Both the position numbers and the translations under genes were made by a program. The notes below the pieces were generated by a model. It saw nothing but the letters and a program-made list of their open reading frames with translations. It was not told the DNA's origin and ran no database searches. 7,587 bases of DNA from Actinomycetes bacterium (GTDB lineage Bacteria; Actinomycetota; Actinomycetes; Actinomycetales; Actinomycetaceae), in assembly GCA_023426345.1 (NCBI GenBank), contig JAFAAX010000090.1, forward strand, positions 1-7,587. Reading direction: 5' to 3'. Numbering within the stretch: the stretch's first letter is position 1; each line of letters begins with the position of its first letter. Positions 6,506 to 7,587 of the stretch are shown one piece after another.

Positions 6506-6762
6506 GCCGTCGTGGCGCTGGCGCGCGCGACGGCCAGGCGTCCCCGTTCGCGCAGATAGTCACCGATCTGGTCGGCTTCCAGGACAACGCCCTCACCCCG
6601 GTCGATCTGCTCAAGACCGGCCGCGACGTCGCGGCGCAGAGCCTCGAACCGTTCGGTCTCCTCAATGCCCACCGATCGCAGCAACTCAGCGGCCAGATCG
6701 ATGCGCTCGTCAGGACTGAGCGCCATCGCACTCTCAAGCACGTGGGAGACGGGAGGAGTCAT
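6502..6762 (-). CDS. Antitoxin of the ParE-type module
   Basis: An 86-residue, largely helical protein directly upstream of the toxin with a 4-nt overlap. The N-terminal part, VLESAMALSPDERIDLAAELLRS at about 8-30, resembles the 'unstable antitoxin/addiction module' family (PF09720-like, recognised by eye). The C-terminal part, about 38-75 (RRDVAAGLEQIDRGEGVVL then QIGDYLRERGR), resembles the toxin-binding tail of ParD-like antitoxins. No clear ribbon-helix-helix N-terminus is visible, so the DNA-binding part is uncertain. The expected role is to bind and neutralise the ParE-like toxin, and with it repress their common promoter. I chose the ATG at 6760-6762 because this start retains the whole family-like N-terminus; an ATG 12 codons in would cut into it. 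The tail (RLAVARASATTA) is low in complexity. Confidence 0.82.
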   Translation of the reverse strand: MTPPVSHVLESAMALSPDERIDLAAELLRSVGIEETERFEALRRDVAAGLEQIDRGEGVVLEADQIGDYLRERGRLAVARASATTA

Positions 6763-6768
6763 ACGGCG

Positions 6769-6774
6769 ATCCTA
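6769..6774 (-). promoter_or_regulatory. Candidate -10 box of the toxin-antitoxin operon
   Basis: TAGGAT on the minus strand (6774-6769) fits the actinobacterial TAnnnT -10 and ends 6 bases before the antitoxin ATG, so the RNA could begin at the A of the ATG, making a leaderless message. Alternatively its AGGA acts as a weak Shine-Dalgarno in a longer transcript, since the two readings overlap. The -35 region (around TGCCGG, near 6792-6797) matches TTGACA poorly, which would suit an activated or weak promoter. Confidence 0.45.
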
Positions 6775-6861
6775 CGGCTTGTCCCGGACGTCCGGCAGAA
6801 GGGAAAGATCCGGACGCGCCTCCCCGCAGAGGGCCCCCCGCGTTCCGTGGATGACAAGCCG
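6775..6861. repeat. 9-bp inverted repeat flanking the toxin-antitoxin control region
   Basis: CGGCTTGTC at 6775-6783 is perfectly inverted as GACAAGCCG at 6853-6861, with 69 bases between. The right copy starts 1 base past the pth stop codon; the left copy abuts the candidate -10 box and the 12-bp palindrome. In read-through RNA from pth the arms could close a stem around the whole control region, next to the start of the antitoxin gene. Chance occurrence is possible at this length. Confidence 0.4.
6784..6816. promoter_or_regulatory. Candidate operator of the toxin-antitoxin operon
   Basis: A perfect 12-bp palindrome CCGGACGTCCGG (6784-6795) is followed after 14 bases by a third half-site CCGGACG (6810-6816). 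The palindrome lies immediately upstream of the candidate -10 box (6769-6774), covering the spacer and -35 region, where a bound repressor would block RNA polymerase. Autorepression by antitoxin or antitoxin-toxin complex at such palindromes is established for ParD/RelB-type systems; that it applies here is inference. As RNA, the outer half-sites could also form a 7-bp hairpin with a 14-base loop, so a weak pth terminator is a competing reading. Confidence 0.5.
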
Positions 6862-6862
6862 G

Positions 6863-7468
6863 TCAACGGGACGAGTGCAGCGTCTGCTGGGCCTCGGCGA
6901 AACCGCGCAGGACGACGTCCTCGACCGCGTCGGCGGCCAGTTCGACCGTGACGTCCCATTCGGGGCGCTCGCGGGCGGGGATCGGCGCCAGGACGAAGTC
7001 GGCGGGGTCCTGGCGTCCCGGCGGACGCCCGATGCCGACGCGCAGCCGGTGGTAGTCGCGGGTGCCCAGGGACTGTGAGATCGACAGGAGGCCCCGGTGC
7101 CCGCCCTCGCCGCCGCCCTTCTTGAGGCGGAGGTCATGGGCCGGCAGGTCCAGGTCGTCGTGGACGACGAGCAGGTGGTCCGCCCCGATGCCGAGGAAGC
7201 GGGCCAGGGCGGAGACCGGGCCGCCGGAGGTGTTCATGTAGGAGTCGGACTCCGCCAGGACGACCCGCGGGCCGGGCGCCCCCCCGGGCAGCGTGCCCAG
7301 GCGGACGTCCGCGACGTGGGTGCGGGAGCGGTGGGAGGCCAACCGGGCGCCGGCGCGCCCGCACAGCGCCTCTACGGCCATGTGCCCGACGTTGTGGGGG
7401 GTGCGGGCGTACTCCGCTCCGGGGTTGCCCAGGCCGACGACCAGCCAAGGACCAGGATCAGGACTCAT
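6863..7468 (-). CDS. pth: Peptidyl-tRNA hydrolase
   Basis: A 201-residue bacterial Pth, the cytosolic esterase that frees tRNA from peptidyl-tRNAs dropped by ribosomes; the length is slightly above the usual 185-195. Numbering from the chosen ATG, VVGLGNPG (10-17) carries Asn15, and His25 in TPHNVG is the catalytic histidine (E. coli His20). YMNTSGG carries Asn79 (E. coli Asn68) and VHDDLD carries Asp104 (E. coli Asp93). The conserved GGHNGL motif reads GGHRGL (122-127), placing Arg125 where E. coli has Asn114. HRLRVGIGRPPG follows, then a helical C-terminus. I chose ATG 7466-7468 because MSPDPGPWLVVGLGNPG matches family starts; a GTG at 7534 would add 22 Pro/Ala-rich residues with no ribosome site. 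No good Shine-Dalgarno precedes the ATG. Pth is often near mfd in bacteria, but here the toxin-antitoxin pair separates them. Confidence 0.97.
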   Translation of the reverse strand: MSPDPGPWLVVGLGNPGAEYARTPHNVGHMAVEALCGRAGARLASHRSRTHVADVRLGTLPGGAPGPRVVLAESDSYMNTSGGPVSALARFLGIGADHLLVVHDDLDLPAHDLRLKKGGGEGGHRGLLSISQSLGTRDYHRLRVGIGRPPGRQDPADFVLAPIPARERPEWDVTVELAADAVEDVVLRGFAEAQQTLHSSR

Positions 7469-7490
7469 GGGACCGATTGTGCCATCCGCC

Positions 7491-7514
7491 GCCCCCGCCT
7501 CGGCCGGCGGGGGC
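7491..7514 (-). other. Stem-loop upstream of pth
   Basis: A perfect 9-bp stem pairs GCCCCCGCC 7491-7499 with GGCGGGGGC 7506-7514 around a 6-base loop. It ends 22 bases before the pth ATG. No T run follows on the minus strand, so it is either a leader structure in the pth message or a factor-dependent terminator of the gene before it. The rest of 7469-7587 is very GC-rich; it includes a second 6-bp stem-loop at 7554-7570. I see no gene there, although a TGA at 7582-7580 could be the stop of an upstream gene lying outside the window. Confidence 0.45.
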
Positions 7515-7587
7515 CCGGGTGCGGGCGACCTCACGCGGCGGCGGGAGGCGCCGGCCCCGCGCGCCGGGGCGGGGAGCCCTCAGGCGT

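Noticed and set aside
6502..6762. Mobile-element origin for the toxin-antitoxin pair
   Set aside because: No transposase, target-site duplication, integrase or att-like repeat is visible; the 9-bp inverted repeat alone is too weak.
6784..6816. Intrinsic terminator of pth
   Set aside because: The half-sites can form a 7-bp hairpin, but the loop is 14 bases and no T run follows; an operator explains the third half-site better.
6665..7078. Plus-strand frames over the antitoxin, control gap and pth 3' half
   Set aside because: They are shadows of the antitoxin and pth genes, cross the operator region, and have no coherent domain.
7535..7587. End of an upstream gene such as rplY
   Set aside because: A TGA at 7582-7580 is compatible with this, but only five bases lie before it inside the window, which is too little to call a gene.

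Overview
The window is a high-GC, G+C-biased stretch in which every recognisable gene lies on the minus strand. It looks like actinobacterial chromosome, and an Actinomycetaceae-type organism (Actinomyces/Schaalia-like) is my best guess. The reasons are the base composition, the GTG starts, the actinobacterial-type Mfd and SurA-N-like lipoprotein, and the neighbourhood itself. In Mycobacterium tuberculosis mfd, mazG, lpqU and eno are consecutive and pth lies a few genes away. The genus is inference; no rRNA or other marker is present.

In transcription order (right to left): pth (7468-6863, peptidyl-tRNA hydrolase); a 100-bp regulatory gap; a two-gene ParD/ParE-like toxin-antitoxin operon (antitoxin 6762-6502, toxin 6505-6077, 4-nt ATGA overlap); mfd (6034-2384, transcription-repair coupling factor); a small SurA-N-like lipoprotein (2305-1697); a 229-bp gap with a stem-loop and a candidate promoter; and eno (1467-187, enolase). 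The last 186 bases downstream of eno hold a long bulged stem-loop, a strong intrinsic-terminator-like hairpin and a G-rich repeat that could form a G-quadruplex. No gap exceeds 300 bases.

Most of the window is housekeeping: translation quality control (pth), transcription-coupled repair (mfd), envelope protein folding or an unknown envelope role (lipoprotein) and glycolysis (eno). The accessory element is the toxin-antitoxin pair between pth and mfd. Its upstream gap contains a perfect 12-bp palindrome plus a third half-site, and a -10 box placed so that transcription could start at the antitoxin ATG. The toxin also has a 27-residue tail beyond the usual ParE end, running to within 42 bp of mfd. 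I found no mobile element, CRISPR array, tRNA or rRNA, and nothing I would call a wholly new system. The best leads are the toxin-antitoxin control region, the toxin tail, and an Asn-to-Arg change in a conserved Pth motif.
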